Shown: positions 50,015-59,029 of the stretch, in pieces
How positions within the stretch are numbered: position 1 is the stretch's first letter
Layout of the letters: the number at the start of each line of letters is the position of its first letter
Assembly (NCBI RefSeq): GCF_030066895.1
Contig: NZ_JASJAV010000031.1
Coordinates: 1 to 60,017 of the forward strand
Length of the DNA stretch: 60,017 nt
Direction: 5' to 3'
Source of the DNA: Breoghania sp.
Lineage (GTDB): Bacteria > Pseudomonadota > Alphaproteobacteria > Rhizobiales > Stappiaceae
The notes under the pieces: generated by a model
Database searches by the model: none
What the model was told of the DNA's origin: nothing
Seen by the model: only the letters and a program-made list of their open reading frames with translations
Position numbers and translations under genes: made by a program

Positions 50015-50954
50015 GAGTGCGAAGAATGTGACACTGCGCGAATTGCGCTGCTTCGTTGCCGTTGCGGACAAGGGGAGCTTTGTTCGCGCGGCTTCTGTCG
50101 TTGCCCTGTCGCAGCCCGCCCTGAGCCAAAGCATTCGGCAACTGGAGGAAAAGGTCGGCGGCTCGCTTTTCATCCACACGACCCGCAGCGTCAATCTCAC
50201 GCCGCTCGACCTCAGCCTGCTCGCCAACGCGCGCCATCTGCTCCATCGTTTCGACGGGCTGATGGACGACCTCGATGACATAATCAAGCATCGTCGCGGA
50301 CACGTCACCATCGCCTGCCTGCCGTCTATCGCCTCCCGGCTGATGCCGCGGGTGGCCAAGGTCAACGACGAGATGCATCCCGGTGTCCATATCTCGATCC
50401 GGGATTCCAACATGCGCGGCGTCACCTCGATGCTGCTGTCGGGCGAGGCGGATCTCGGCATCGGCGGGCTTGCCGCCGATCACGCGGATCTGAGTTCGGC
50501 AGTCATCGCGCATGACACGTTTCACACGGTGGTGCCCGTCACCCATCCCCTGTCGCGCCGCCGCACGCTGACCTGGAAGGACTTGACGGCGACGCCCTTC
50601 GTCGCCATGACCTACGAATCCGGCGTGCGCGAGCTGATCGACCGGGCGATGGAGGAAGCGGGGCTCAAGCTCTCCACCATCACCGAGGTGACCAGCGTTT
50701 CCACGTTGATGGGCATGATCGAGGAGGGCATCGGTGTTTCGGCACTGCCGAGCCTCGTCATCCCGCGCTCCAGCCAGTCCTTCATCCGGACCCGCCCGCT
50801 GACCGATCCGGTGCTGCAACGCACGATCCAGATCTACTGGAAGCACAGCCACGGCCTATCTCCCGCCGCGCAGGCGATCGTCGTGGCCCTCGTGCATGCG
50901 GTCGACAACGATTTAAACGGAAAGCACTTTCCGAGCGTGGAATGGGACCTGTAG
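50013..50954 (+). CDS. LysR-family transcriptional regulator
   Basis: An intact regulator of 313 residues. The winged helix-turn-helix is typical (VTLRELRCFVAVADKGSFVR, SQPALSQSIRQLEEKVGGSL). The effector domain follows from about residue 95 (RGHVTIACLPSIASRLMPRV), with EADLGIGG and GIGVSALPSLV strands. ATG 50013 is preferred over TTG 50010. It is divergent from the deacetylase-dehydrogenase-aldolase-amidase operon and is the likely regulator of that catabolic cluster. Unlike the other two LysR genes in this window, it shows no damage. The effector is unknown. Confidence 0.88.
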   Translation: MSAKNVTLRELRCFVAVADKGSFVRAASVVALSQPALSQSIRQLEEKVGGSLFIHTTRSVNLTPLDLSLLANARHLLHRFDGLMDDLDDIIKHRRGHVTIACLPSIASRLMPRVAKVNDEMHPGVHISIRDSNMRGVTSMLLSGEADLGIGGLAADHADLSSAVIAHDTFHTVVPVTHPLSRRRTLTWKDLTATPFVAMTYESGVRELIDRAMEEAGLKLSTITEVTSVSTLMGMIEEGIGVSALPSLVIPRSSQSFIRTRPLTDPVLQRTIQIYWKHSHGLSPAAQAIVVALVHAVDNDLNGKHFPSVEWDL

Positions 50955-51184
50955 GAGCTGAGGCGCGGGACGCTCGGCTGAGCCGTTTCCCCGCCGCCGC
51001 GCAACGCGCACCGTAGGTGCGGCGACAACCGACGGATGCCATCCGCATCAAAACTCTGGACAGGCAGGGTGCGGTTTGCTCAAAGCGCGGGAACGAACAT
51101 CAGGGCGCCGGGCGACGTACCGGCCGACCCGTTTTCCCCGCGGCAGGACATAGTGGCGGGGCATCAAGCGCGAGAGAGGCAAAC

Positions 51185-52234
51185 ATGAGCGACCAGATCG
51201 AGATCATCCGCCCGGACGACTGGCATCTTCACCTGCGTGACGGCGCGATGCTCAAGGCGGTGGCGCCGATCAGCGCCGCGCTTTTCGGCCGGGCCATCAT
51301 CATGCCGAATCTGGTAGCGCCGGTCAGGACGCTTGAGAATCTGCGCGCCTATCGCGGACGCATCGAGGCGGCGCTGCCTGAGGGAAGCACGTTCAAGCCG
51401 CTGATGACGCTCTATCTGACGGAGACGACCGATCCGACCGACGTGACGGAGGGAGCTGCAAGCGGCGAATTGACGGCGCTCAAGCTTTATCCGGCGGGTG
51501 CGACCACCAATTCTGATGTGGACGTCAAGGACATGACGCGCGTGCACACGGTGCTGGAGGCGATGCAGGAGGCGGGCGTACCGCTGCTGGTGCATGGCGA
51601 GGTCAACGACCCGGATGTCGACATCTTCGACCGCGAGGTCGTGTTCATCGAGCGCGTGCTGGCGCCGCTGCACCGCTATTTTCCGGCCTTACGCATCGTG
51701 ATGGAGCACATCACCACCGAGGAGGGTGTCGCCTTCGTCAGTGAGAGCGACGAGAACATTGCCGCCACCATCACCCCGCAGCACCTGCTCATCAACCGCA
51801 GCGACATTTTCCGCGGTGGCATCCGGCCGCATTTCTACTGCCTGCCGATTGCCAAGCGCGAGAACCATCGCCTGGCGCTGCGCAAGGTCGCAACCTCCGG
51901 TAGCCCAAAGTTCTTCCTGGGCACCGATTCCGCGCCCCATCCTCTCGGCTCCAAGGAATGCGCCTGCGGCTGCGCCGGTATCTTCAACGCACCCGTCACC
52001 CTGCCCTACCTGGCGCAGGTCTTCGAGGAAGAGGGCGCGCTCGACAAGCTGGAGGCCTTCACCTCGCTGAACGGCTCGACCTTCTACCGACTGCCCGTCA
52101 ACGAGGATCGCATCGTCCTTCGCCGCACCCCGCCTAACGAGACGATCTTCCAGCCGATCGATGCCGGTGCCGAGGGCCGCGTGGTGGTCTTCCGCACCGA
52201 GAAGCCGCTGAACTGGTCGGTGGCGAAGGCCTGA
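51185..52234 (+). CDS. pyrC: Dihydroorotase PyrC
   Basis: An intact 349-residue class II dihydroorotase that forms dihydroorotate from carbamoyl aspartate in pyrimidine synthesis. Metal ligands: DDWHLHLRDGAML (His-x-His), the carboxylated Lys in LTALKLYPAGATTNS, His in LLVHGEV and MEHITTEEG, and the Asp in FLGTDSAPH. Substrate residues IIMPNL and APHPLGSKE follow. The start at 51185 is the family start; the open frame begins earlier at 51017. It sits among decaying catabolic genes yet shows no damage, consistent with an essential role. The 230-bp upstream gap holds no recognised gene. Confidence 0.94.
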   Translation: MSDQIEIIRPDDWHLHLRDGAMLKAVAPISAALFGRAIIMPNLVAPVRTLENLRAYRGRIEAALPEGSTFKPLMTLYLTETTDPTDVTEGAASGELTALKLYPAGATTNSDVDVKDMTRVHTVLEAMQEAGVPLLVHGEVNDPDVDIFDREVVFIERVLAPLHRYFPALRIVMEHITTEEGVAFVSESDENIAATITPQHLLINRSDIFRGGIRPHFYCLPIAKRENHRLALRKVATSGSPKFFLGTDSAPHPLGSKECACGCAGIFNAPVTLPYLAQVFEEEGALDKLEAFTSLNGSTFYRLPVNEDRIVLRRTPPNETIFQPIDAGAEGRVVVFRTEKPLNWSVAKA

Positions 52235-52734
52235 CCGGGAAGACGCGACGGCGCGGAGCGGGACAGCATTCCCTCGTCTTGTGAGGCGCGGTTTCGTGCG
52301 CGCCTCACCTTTTCCATCCCGGCCGCAGCCCCCGTTCTCTCCTCCGTCATCCCCGACTTGATCGGGGATCCAATTCCCTTTCCACTCGGGCAGGCCCGTG
52401 CCGGCTCGCGCGATTCCCCATCCCGATCCCGCTCCGTGCCACCACCGCGTGCCTTGCCGCTTTGCGCTGCCAATGGATCCCCAATCAAGTCGGGGATGAC
52501 GGATACGGAGATATCGAAGCGAACGCGGGCCATCATTGGTCGTCGAGCCCCCGCCGCTTACCCGCGAACCTGCGCCACTCCGGCCGCGACCCAATTCATT
52601 GGGAATTCCGAATAAAGCTTTCGATCGTTTGATTTGATGAATTCCCACTTCCCCTATCCAAGACGATACTGGATCGTCCGTGGGCTCTCCCGTCGCGCCC
52701 GGCTGACGACAAGGTCCCGATCAGAAGATCTGCC
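52235..52734. repeat. Intergenic region with a large inverted repeat
   Basis: A 500-bp gene-free gap. At 52346-52371 and 52475-52500 lie 26-bp inverted arms with one mismatch (outer sequence GTCATCCCCGACTTGATCGG), separated by 103 bp. This is the familiar alphaproteobacterial palindromic intergenic repeat. The part from 52560 on probably holds the promoter of the next operon. Confidence 0.75.
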
Positions 52735-53775
52735 ATGAGCGAGACAAGCGAGAACCGCACCACGCTGGCAGCCGAGACGTTGCGCGCCCATTGTCAGGCG
52801 TTGCCCGAAGCAGCGGGCGTCAGTGCCGGGGACGCAGCGCAGACGGTCGACGTGTTCCTGCAGGCGGAAATGATGGGCGAGGAATCGCACGGGCTGCGCC
52901 TGTTCTGCCAGATCGTGGAGCGCGTGCGCGCCGATGGCGACAAGGCAGAAACGAAAATCGAGATCCTGAAGGCGCGTCCCTCCGCCGAGCACTGGGATGC
53001 GGGACGCAGCCTCGGTCAGGTGACCCCCGCGCGCGCCATGACCCGCGCCGTAGAGATGGCGCGCGAGACCGGCGTCGGGCTCGTGTGGGCGTGCGCAACG
53101 GCAATTCGTTTACGTCGGCCAAATACGATCCCATGCTCGCCGCCGATGCCGGAATGATCGGCTGCGCCTTCACCAATACCAGCCCCAAGCTGATGCCGGC
53201 GCCGAGCGGCATCAAGCCGGTTCTCGGTAACAACTCCGTCGCCTATGGCGCACCGGCGGGCAAGTACGGCACCTTCGTGCTGGACATGGCCTGCACAGCC
53301 GCGGCGGTTGAAAAGATCGTCAAGGCGGCGGAGCGTAATGAGCCCATTCCCAAAGGCTGGGCCTATGACGAGAAGGGCGTAGAGACCGTTGATGCGAACG
53401 AGGCGCTCAAGTCGCTGTCGTTGCAATCCTTCGGCGGCTACAAGACCTTTCACCTTTCCACCGTGCACGAGATCCTGACCTCGGTTCTCGCCGCCGGTCA
53501 GCTCTTCGCTGGTGCCTCCACCGGGTTTCGACCCTATGAACACCTCCTTCACGATGCTCGCAATCGATGTCGAGACCTTCCGCCCGCGCGCCGAATTCGA
53601 GGCCGCGATGTAGGAGATGATCAACACGCTGAAGGAAGGGGCGAGCGGCATCTATTTTGCCGGCGAAAGATCCCAGGTCGAACGCGCCCGGCGCAGCCTC
53701 GACGGCGTCCCTGTCGTCAATTCCACGGTCGAGACCCTCAACGCGCTCGGCAGCGCCATCGACCGCTCGCTCTAA
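52735..53775 (+). pseudogene. Type-2 malate/L-lactate dehydrogenase family oxidoreductase, disrupted
   Basis: An NAD(P)-dependent enzyme of the Ldh_2 family (malate, ureidoglycolate, 2,3-diketogulonate or delta-1-piperideine-2-carboxylate reductases), about 345 residues when joined. From ATG 52735: QAEMMGEESHGLRLF, with the conserved Ser-His-Gly. Shift near 53095 to RNGNSFTSAKYDPMLAADAG, GCAFTNTSPKLMPAPSG and GTFVLDMACTAAAVEK. Shift near 53525 to FTMLAIDVETF. In-frame TAG at about 53611 (EAAM-x-EMINTLK, fits CAG), ending RSL at 53775. First of an operon with aspartate dehydrogenase and an aminotransferase, which suggests keto-acid/amino-acid interconversion. Specificity is unresolved. Confidence 0.82.
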
Positions 53776-53804
53776 CAAAAAGATCAGAAATCAGGAGATC
53801 ACGC

Positions 53805-54551
53805 GTGGCCCGCTACACAAAGATCGGCGTCATCGGTTCTGGCAAGATCGGCGGGAACATCCTCTCGCACATCCACGCGGACGGAGAATTGAAACTGACC
53901 TTCGTGCTCGATCCTGTGGCCGATCCGGCTAACTGGGACGGCGTGCCCGCCGAGATCTTCGTGACCGATGCGGAGGCGGCTCTGGAGCGCCCCGTCGATC
54001 TCGTCATCGAGGCGGCGATGCCGAAAGTGCTGGCCGAACTTGCCCCGCGCTTTCTGCAAAGCGCCGCTTTCTGCGGCTTCAGCTGCACAACCTTCGCCGA
54101 TCCCGCGATCGAACAGGCGGTGCGCGGCGCCTGCGAGAAGAGCGGTCATGTCTTTTTCGTGCCGCACGGCGCGATGCTGGCGCTCGACGGTATCGGTGAC
54201 GGGCGCGCGCTTCTCGACAACGTCACGATCACGCCCACCAAGAGCGGACCGAGCCTCAGGCTCGACGCGGACGCCTCCGGCCTGCTCTTCGAAGGCTCGA
54301 CGCGCAACGTCAACGTCCACGCGACCATCGCACTCGCAGGTATCGGCTTCGACAAGACGGTCAGCCGCGTCATCGCCGCGCCCGGTCAAGAGACGATGGA
54401 ACACCATGTGGAGGTGAGCGGCACGGGCCTTCACTGGGATCTGAAAATTTCCTCGCGTTCGCTCGGTGGCGTCACCGGCGCCTACACGCCGCATTCCGCC
54501 ATCGGCTCGATTCGGCGTCTTCTGGGAGGCAACGGGATCGTCGTCGCCTGA
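53805..54551 (+). CDS. L-aspartate dehydrogenase-like protein
   Basis: An intact 248-residue NAD(P)-dependent dehydrogenase of the aspartate dehydrogenase (DUF108) family, which converts L-aspartate to iminoaspartate/oxaloacetate plus ammonia. It starts GTG 53805 with aggaga 7-12 bp upstream. The Rossmann motif IGVIGSGKIGGNI is perfect. The C-terminal domain shows VFFVPHGAMLALDGI, VTITPTKSGPSLRL and NVNVHATIALAGIG with the conserved His, then VSGTGLHWDLKISSR. It lies 29 bp after the type-2 dehydrogenase pseudogene. Role in NAD synthesis (NadX) or in a catabolic route is possible. The context with transport and amidase genes favours catabolism. Confidence 0.85.
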   Translation: MARYTKIGVIGSGKIGGNILSHIHADGELKLTFVLDPVADPANWDGVPAEIFVTDAEAALERPVDLVIEAAMPKVLAELAPRFLQSAAFCGFSCTTFADPAIEQAVRGACEKSGHVFFVPHGAMLALDGIGDGRALLDNVTITPTKSGPSLRLDADASGLLFEGSTRNVNVHATIALAGIGFDKTVSRVIAAPGQETMEHHVEVSGTGLHWDLKISSRSLGGVTGAYTPHSAIGSIRRLLGGNGIVVA

Positions 54552-54616
54552 CGATTCTCCTCTCCGATCAGGCTTTTTTATTTAGAGCTCAGGTTCACCC
54601 AGGTATCAGGTTCACA

Positions 54617-55840
54617 ATGTACACCATCAAAGAAAAGTTCGATACGCTGAAGACCGACAACGCGCCCGGGCAGGAAGTTCGGCAAAAGTCGGTCGCCCTC
54701 GACGACCTGATGACGGGCGAGAAGCTCGAAGGCCGCAAGGTGGACTTCTCCCACGGCGACGTCCACGCCTTCGATCCGACGCCGGGCCGGGCTCCTTCGA
54801 GGTCTTTTCCAAAGGCGTGAAGGAAGGCGCGGCGCAGGCCTATACCGAATATCGCGGCAAGGCGGCCATCCGCGAGATGCTGGCGGATCGGCTGGCGACC
54901 TTCACCGGCGCGCCGGTTGAGGCGGGCAGCGAGATGATCCTCACACCGGGCAGCCAGGGCGCGCTGTTCCTCGCCATAGCCGCGACGGTGGCCGCAGGCG
55001 ATAAGGTCGCCATCGTCCAGCCCAACTATTTCGCCAACCGCAAGCTCGTGCAGTTCTTCGACGGCGTCATCTGCCCGGTACAGCTCGACTATCTGGGCGG
55101 CAACGAGCACGCCGGTCTCGACCTTGATGAACTGGAGGGCGCGTTCAAGGCGGGGGCGAAGGTCTTCATCTTCTCCAATCCCTCCAACCCGACCGGCGCG
55201 ATCTATTCGCCTGCCGAGATCCGCACCATCGCGGATCTTACCAGCAAGTACGGCGCAACGATCATCGTCGACCAGCTCTATTCGCGCCTGCACTACACCG
55301 ACGGTGGCCCCTACACGCATCTGCGCACGCTGGCTGCTCCCGACAACGTGCTGACCATCATGGGCTCGTCCGAGACGGAATCCTTGAGCGGTTACCGCCT
55401 CGGGGTCGCGTTCGGATCGGCGGCGATCATTGAGCGCATGGAGCGGCTGCAGGCGATCGTCTCGCTCAGAGCTGCCGGTTACAACCAGTCGGTGTTCCGC
55501 ACCTGGTTTGCCGAGCCCGACGGGCTGGATGGAGGAGCGCACCCGCCTGCATCAGGCGATTCGCGACGACCTGCTGGCCGCCTTCCGCTCTGACGAGAGC
55601 ATCTCGGTGCGCACGCCCCAGGCGGGCAGCTATCTCTTTGCCAAGATCCCCGATCTTGCCGTCTTACCGATCGATTTCGTGAAGATCCTGCGCGTCCAAG
55701 CCGATGTCATCGTCACGCCGGGCAGCGAGTTCAGCCCGCATATACTCGACAGCATCCGGCTCAACTATTCGCAGGATCACAAGGCAGCGCTTGCAGCGGT
55801 GGAACGCATCGTGGCGCTCGCCGCATGCTACCGGAAATAG
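54617..55840 (+). pseudogene. Class I/II aminotransferase, frameshifted and lacking the PLP lysine
   Basis: A fold-type I PLP enzyme of about 405 residues. From ATG 54617; shift near 54787 into EYRGKAAIREMLADRLATFT, then ILTPGSQGALFLAIAATV (cofactor phosphate loop), IVQPNYFANRKLVQFF, FSNPSNPTGAIYSPAE (conserved Asn), IIVDQLYSRLHY (Asp). The lysine that binds PLP should follow SS- in MGSSETESLSGYRLG, but the codon is GAG (Glu). The Arg of GYRLG is kept. A second shift near 55525 restores WMEERTRLHQAIRDDLLAAF and the end at 55840. Even if the frame were restored it should be inactive. It would have worked with the aspartate dehydrogenase upstream. Confidence 0.85.
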
Positions 55841-55876
55841 ATCAGTCACTGCACCGGTGTGGTCCCGCTCGGATCT

Positions 55877-56689
55877 CTAGCCGAGGTCCGAGTCGTCGCC
55901 GACGAATTTCAGGATTTCCCGGGCCAGAGGTTCCGGGGAATGGATCGCCATGAAGTGCCCGTCTTCGAGAACGCAGAAGGTGGCGTTGCGCATCTTCTCG
56001 GCCAGCGGGGCGAGCGAGGCGGGCGGACGGTCGGCGTCGATGCTTCCGGCGATTACCAGCACCGGGCAGGTAACGCGGGCGATGTCTTCCTCGATATCCA
56101 TGTCCGCGAGCATGCGCATGGTGGAGGCGAACCCGACCGGATCCTCTCCGATGCGCTGGGAGCGCGTGCGCACATACCGGTCCGGATCCCGCCTTCGCGA
56201 TGCCGGATATCGACGGTCGAGGCCGCTGTCGACACCGGCGCGCGAGCCTTCGCGCTCAAGCAGATCGGCCCGGTCCAGCACCGCCTGCCACCGGTCCGCC
56301 GAAATGCCGGTGGACGGGGAGAGTGCCACGACCTTCAGGAACCTGTCCGGGAAATTGGCGGCCAGATGCAGCGCGACCGCGCCGCCGACGGCGCACCCCA
56401 CCAGGATGACCGGCCCTTTCACTTGAAGCGCATCGAGAAGCCCGATCGCGTCAACACCGAAGTCGGGGATGGTGAAGGGAGTGCGCGGCTTTTCCGACAA
56501 GCCGGATCCGCGGCAGTCGTAACGCAGCACGCGGAATGTCGGGGTCAGCAGCGGAAGGAGATAATCCCAGCTATCCAGAGAGCCGCCCATTTCGTGAATA
56601 AGCAGCAGCGTCGTTTCCCCTTCATCCTCATCCTCGTAGTGCAGGGCAATCCGTCCGGTATCGATCCAGGACATGGAATTCTCCTCCAT
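55877..56689 (-). CDS. Alpha/beta-hydrolase fold protein with altered nucleophile elbow
   Basis: A 270-residue frame, intact. Alpha/beta-hydrolase marks: LLLIHEMGGSLDSWDYLLPL (oxyanion-hole region, HEMGG), YDCRGSGLSEKP, and the nucleophile elbow, which reads VGCAVGGAVALHLA with Ala instead of the expected Ser. The acid CPVLVIAGSIDADRP and the catalytic His in VLEDGHFMAIHSPEPLA are present. Without Ser, hydrolysis by the classical mechanism is unlikely, unless the family uses the neighbouring Cys. Start may be 56674 (MSWIDTG). It faces the aspartate dehydrogenase/aminotransferase operon convergently. Similar enzymes act on enol-lactones or formyl-amides, but specificity is unknown. Confidence 0.78.
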   Translation of the reverse strand: MEENSMSWIDTGRIALHYEDEDEGETTLLLIHEMGGSLDSWDYLLPLLTPTFRVLRYDCRGSGLSEKPRTPFTIPDFGVDAIGLLDALQVKGPVILVGCAVGGAVALHLAANFPDRFLKVVALSPSTGISADRWQAVLDRADLLEREGSRAGVDSGLDRRYPASRRRDPDRYVRTRSQRIGEDPVGFASTMRMLADMDIEEDIARVTCPVLVIAGSIDADRPPASLAPLAEKMRNATFCVLEDGHFMAIHSPEPLAREILKFVGDDSDLG

Positions 56690-56887
56690 ATCTCTTGCGG
56701 CAACAGCCGATCGGGCATGACGGACACCCCCCTAAACGAGAAGGGTGCAGGTGTCCGACGCTATGGGGTGATAGGCCCTGAAACGAAATCCGACATCCTA
56801 CGCTGACGGGAATTTCGGAGCCGTTTTTCCTGTAAAAATAGGACGCTGTTCATTCCGTCCTTGCCGAAGGCGGAAGGAAGCCACGGC
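56690..56887. other. Spacer upstream of the alpha/beta-hydrolase gene
   Basis: No gene. Presumed promoter region for the hydrolase gene. Just past the LysR pseudogene stop it contains nothing recognisable. Confidence 0.3.
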
Positions 56888-57783
56888 TCACAAGATATCG
56901 GCAGAATGGATGTCCTCTGCCGCAAAGTTGATCAGGGCGCGGACCTTGCGCGGCAGGGTGCGGCCTTCGAGATAGACGGCGCTGAGGCGACTGCTTTCGC
57001 CTTCGAAGCCCTCCATCAGGGGGACGAGCGCGCCCGAGGCGAGACCTCGCGCACCGCAAAGCGCGGGGCGTTGGCAATGCCCAGCCCGTCTGCGGCGAGC
57101 CCCGCGGCGGCACGCGCGGAGTTGACCTGAAGCCGTCCCTCTACATTGACGCTACTCTCATGGCCGTCGCGGCGGAACACCCAGCGGCGCGGCGAGTGCC
57201 TGTTGGTATTCACGATGCAGCTGTGCTTCAGCAGATCGTCCGGAGTTTCGGGCACGCCGTTTTGCTCGACATAGGCGGGGCTCGCAACGACGAGGCTTCG
57301 AAAGGTGCCGATCTTGCGCGCCTTGAGGGAGAGCATGTCGCTCTCGCCGACGCGGAAGGCCAGGTCGATGCCCTCGGTCGCCAGATCGACGTAGCGATCG
57401 TTCAGCCTGAGATCGAGTGTCAGGTCCGGATTTAGCCCGGCGAAGCGGCCGAGCATCGCCCCGACATAGATCTCGCCAAAGGTGACGGGGGCGGATATCC
57501 GGATCACGCCGGAAAAGCCGTGCGAGCTTTCGGCCACGTCGTTCAGCAGTTCGTCAAGATCGTCGAGCAAGGCGGGGGCGCGGGCCAGCAGATCCTCGCC
57601 CTCGGGCGTCAGGCCGACCCGGCGGGTTATACGCTGGAAGAGGCGGACGCCGAGGTGGGTTTCGAGCTCCGCCATATATTTCGACGTCAGGCGGTTGGAC
57701 ACCCCGAGCTGATCGGCCACCGCCGTGAAGAAGCCGGTCTGGGCCGTGGCGACGAAGGCCTTGAGTTCATCGACGATATCCAT
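56888..57783 (-). pseudogene. LysR-family regulator of the redox cluster, frameshifted near the 3' end
   Basis: From ATG 57783: DNA-binding domain FVATAQTGFFTAVADQLGVS, LGVRLFQRITRRVGLTPEGE, then the effector domain (SGVIRISAPVTFGEIYVGAM, LDLRLNDRYVDLATEGIDLA) typical of the group that includes quinone/redox-stress LysR proteins. At about 57030 the frame slips: the first frame ends at 57016, while the other reads LASGALVPLMEGFEGES and ends NFAAEDIHSADIL at 56888. About 298 residues joined. The regulator loses only its last ~45 residues. It is divergent from the NADP-reductase, DoxX, DODA and GST genes, which it would control. Confidence 0.85.
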
Positions 57784-57913
57784 GGCAAGCCTATTGAGAA
57801 CAATTCAGAGATAGTAATTCATTAACTTCGAAATTTTATGGAGACTGTGCAAGTCCTAGTTTCTTCTCCAGACAACGGGGCCGCCTGATGACGGCGAGAC
57901 AAGAACAAGATAA

Positions 57914-58476
57914 ATTAATATCGCAATCATCTGAAACGGCAATATCGACTCCGACCTCGCGGGCGCCATCGCCAAGACCTCCAACAATGTCGCCGCCTAC
58001 GGCCGGGATGCGGATATCGCGTCTGCGGTTCGCAACGCGGATCTGGTGATCCTCGCCACGCCGTTCGGGGCGGCCGCCGATCTGGCCAAAAAGGTCGACT
58101 TCAACGGCAAGACGGTCGTCGACCTGTCGAACCCGATCACCGAGGACTTCTCCGGCCTGCTGGTCGGTCATGACACCTCGGCCGCCGAGGAGATCGCCAA
58201 GCTCTTTTCGGGTGCCACGGTCGTGAAGGCATTCAACACGATTTTCGCCCAGCATTATGCGGGCGCCCTGAAGGTCGGCGGATCTCCCATCCAGACGTTC
58301 GTGACCGCAGACGATGATGCCGCCAAGAAGACGGTGATTAAGCTTGCCAACGAGATGGGGCTTGAGGCCGTCAATGCCGGCCCGCTGAAGAAGCCCGTTA
58401 CCTGGAGCCGCTCGGCTTCATGAACATCCAGTTCGGCTATGTCCTTGGCAAGGGCACCAACGTCGCCCCCGTCTAG
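57914..58476 (+). pseudogene. NAD(P)-binding reductase (F420-dependent reductase-like), start codon lost
   Basis: A small Rossmann protein of the NADPH-dependent F420 reductase/COG2085 family. The expected start ATG-AAT-ATC reads ATT at 57914. The following coenzyme loop IAII-GxGNIG has TGA at 57932 and a Gly-to-Asp change (GNID). The rest is well kept: LAGAIAKTSNNVAAYGRD, DLVILATPFGAAADLA, KTVVDLSNPITEDF, GATVVKAFNTIFAQHY. Near 58395 the frame shifts to ARYLEPLGFMNIQFGYVLG and a stop at 58476. About 187 residues joined. It is first of the operon and divergent from LysR. Four separate lesions make it clearly dead. Confidence 0.85.
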
Positions 58477-58512
58477 CTCGCGGCCTGACACCAGAGGGCA
58501 AGGAGAAACGAC

Positions 58513-58938
58513 ATGAACACGCAGATATCTTCCGACTACGGCGCCTTCGTTCTTCGCATCGCCAGCGGCGTCCTCTTCATCGCCCACGGCCTGATGAAGG
58601 TGTTAATCTTCACGGTCCCCGGCACGATCGCCTTCTTTGAAAGCCTGGGCGTGCCCGGCTACTTCGCCTACCTGACGCTCTTTGCGGAGCTCGTCGGCGG
58701 TACGGCCCTGATCCTCGGGGTTTCGACACGGCTCGTCTCCGTCGCGGTCATGCCGGTCCTGATCGGCGCGACCTGGACCCATTCGAGCAACGGATGGAGC
58801 TTCACCAACACGGTTGGCGGCTGGGAATTCCCCCTGTTCTGGACCTTCGTCCAGGCAAGCCTCATCCTGATCGGTGGCGGTGCTTTCAGGCTCCGTCTGC
58901 CGATCCTGCAAAAGGCGCTCGGCCCGCAGTTCGCCTGA
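58513..58938 (+). CDS. DoxX-family membrane protein
   Basis: An intact 141-residue protein with four membrane helices: FVLRIASGVLFIAHGLMKVL, FAYLTLFAELVGGTALILGV, LVSVAVMPVLIGATWTH and PLFWTFVQASLILIGGGAF. The DoxX/SURF4-like RIASGVLFIAHG start, the conserved Glu in FAELVGG and a hydrophilic loop with NGWSF are typical. ATG 58513 with aaggagaa 6-13 bp upstream. Members are linked to redox or thiol homeostasis and often sit next to DODA-like and glutathione-related genes, as here. Exact function is not known. Confidence 0.85.
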   Translation: MNTQISSDYGAFVLRIASGVLFIAHGLMKVLIFTVPGTIAFFESLGVPGYFAYLTLFAELVGGTALILGVSTRLVSVAVMPVLIGATWTHSSNGWSFTNTVGGWEFPLFWTFVQASLILIGGGAFRLRLPILQKALGPQFA

Positions 58939-59029
58939 GCCCCACGGGTCGCCGCAAGGGCGACGGCTCCAACAACCTCTTGACGGATCGCCAAGGCGAT
59001 CACGTCAACCTTCTGTGAAGGAGATCGGC

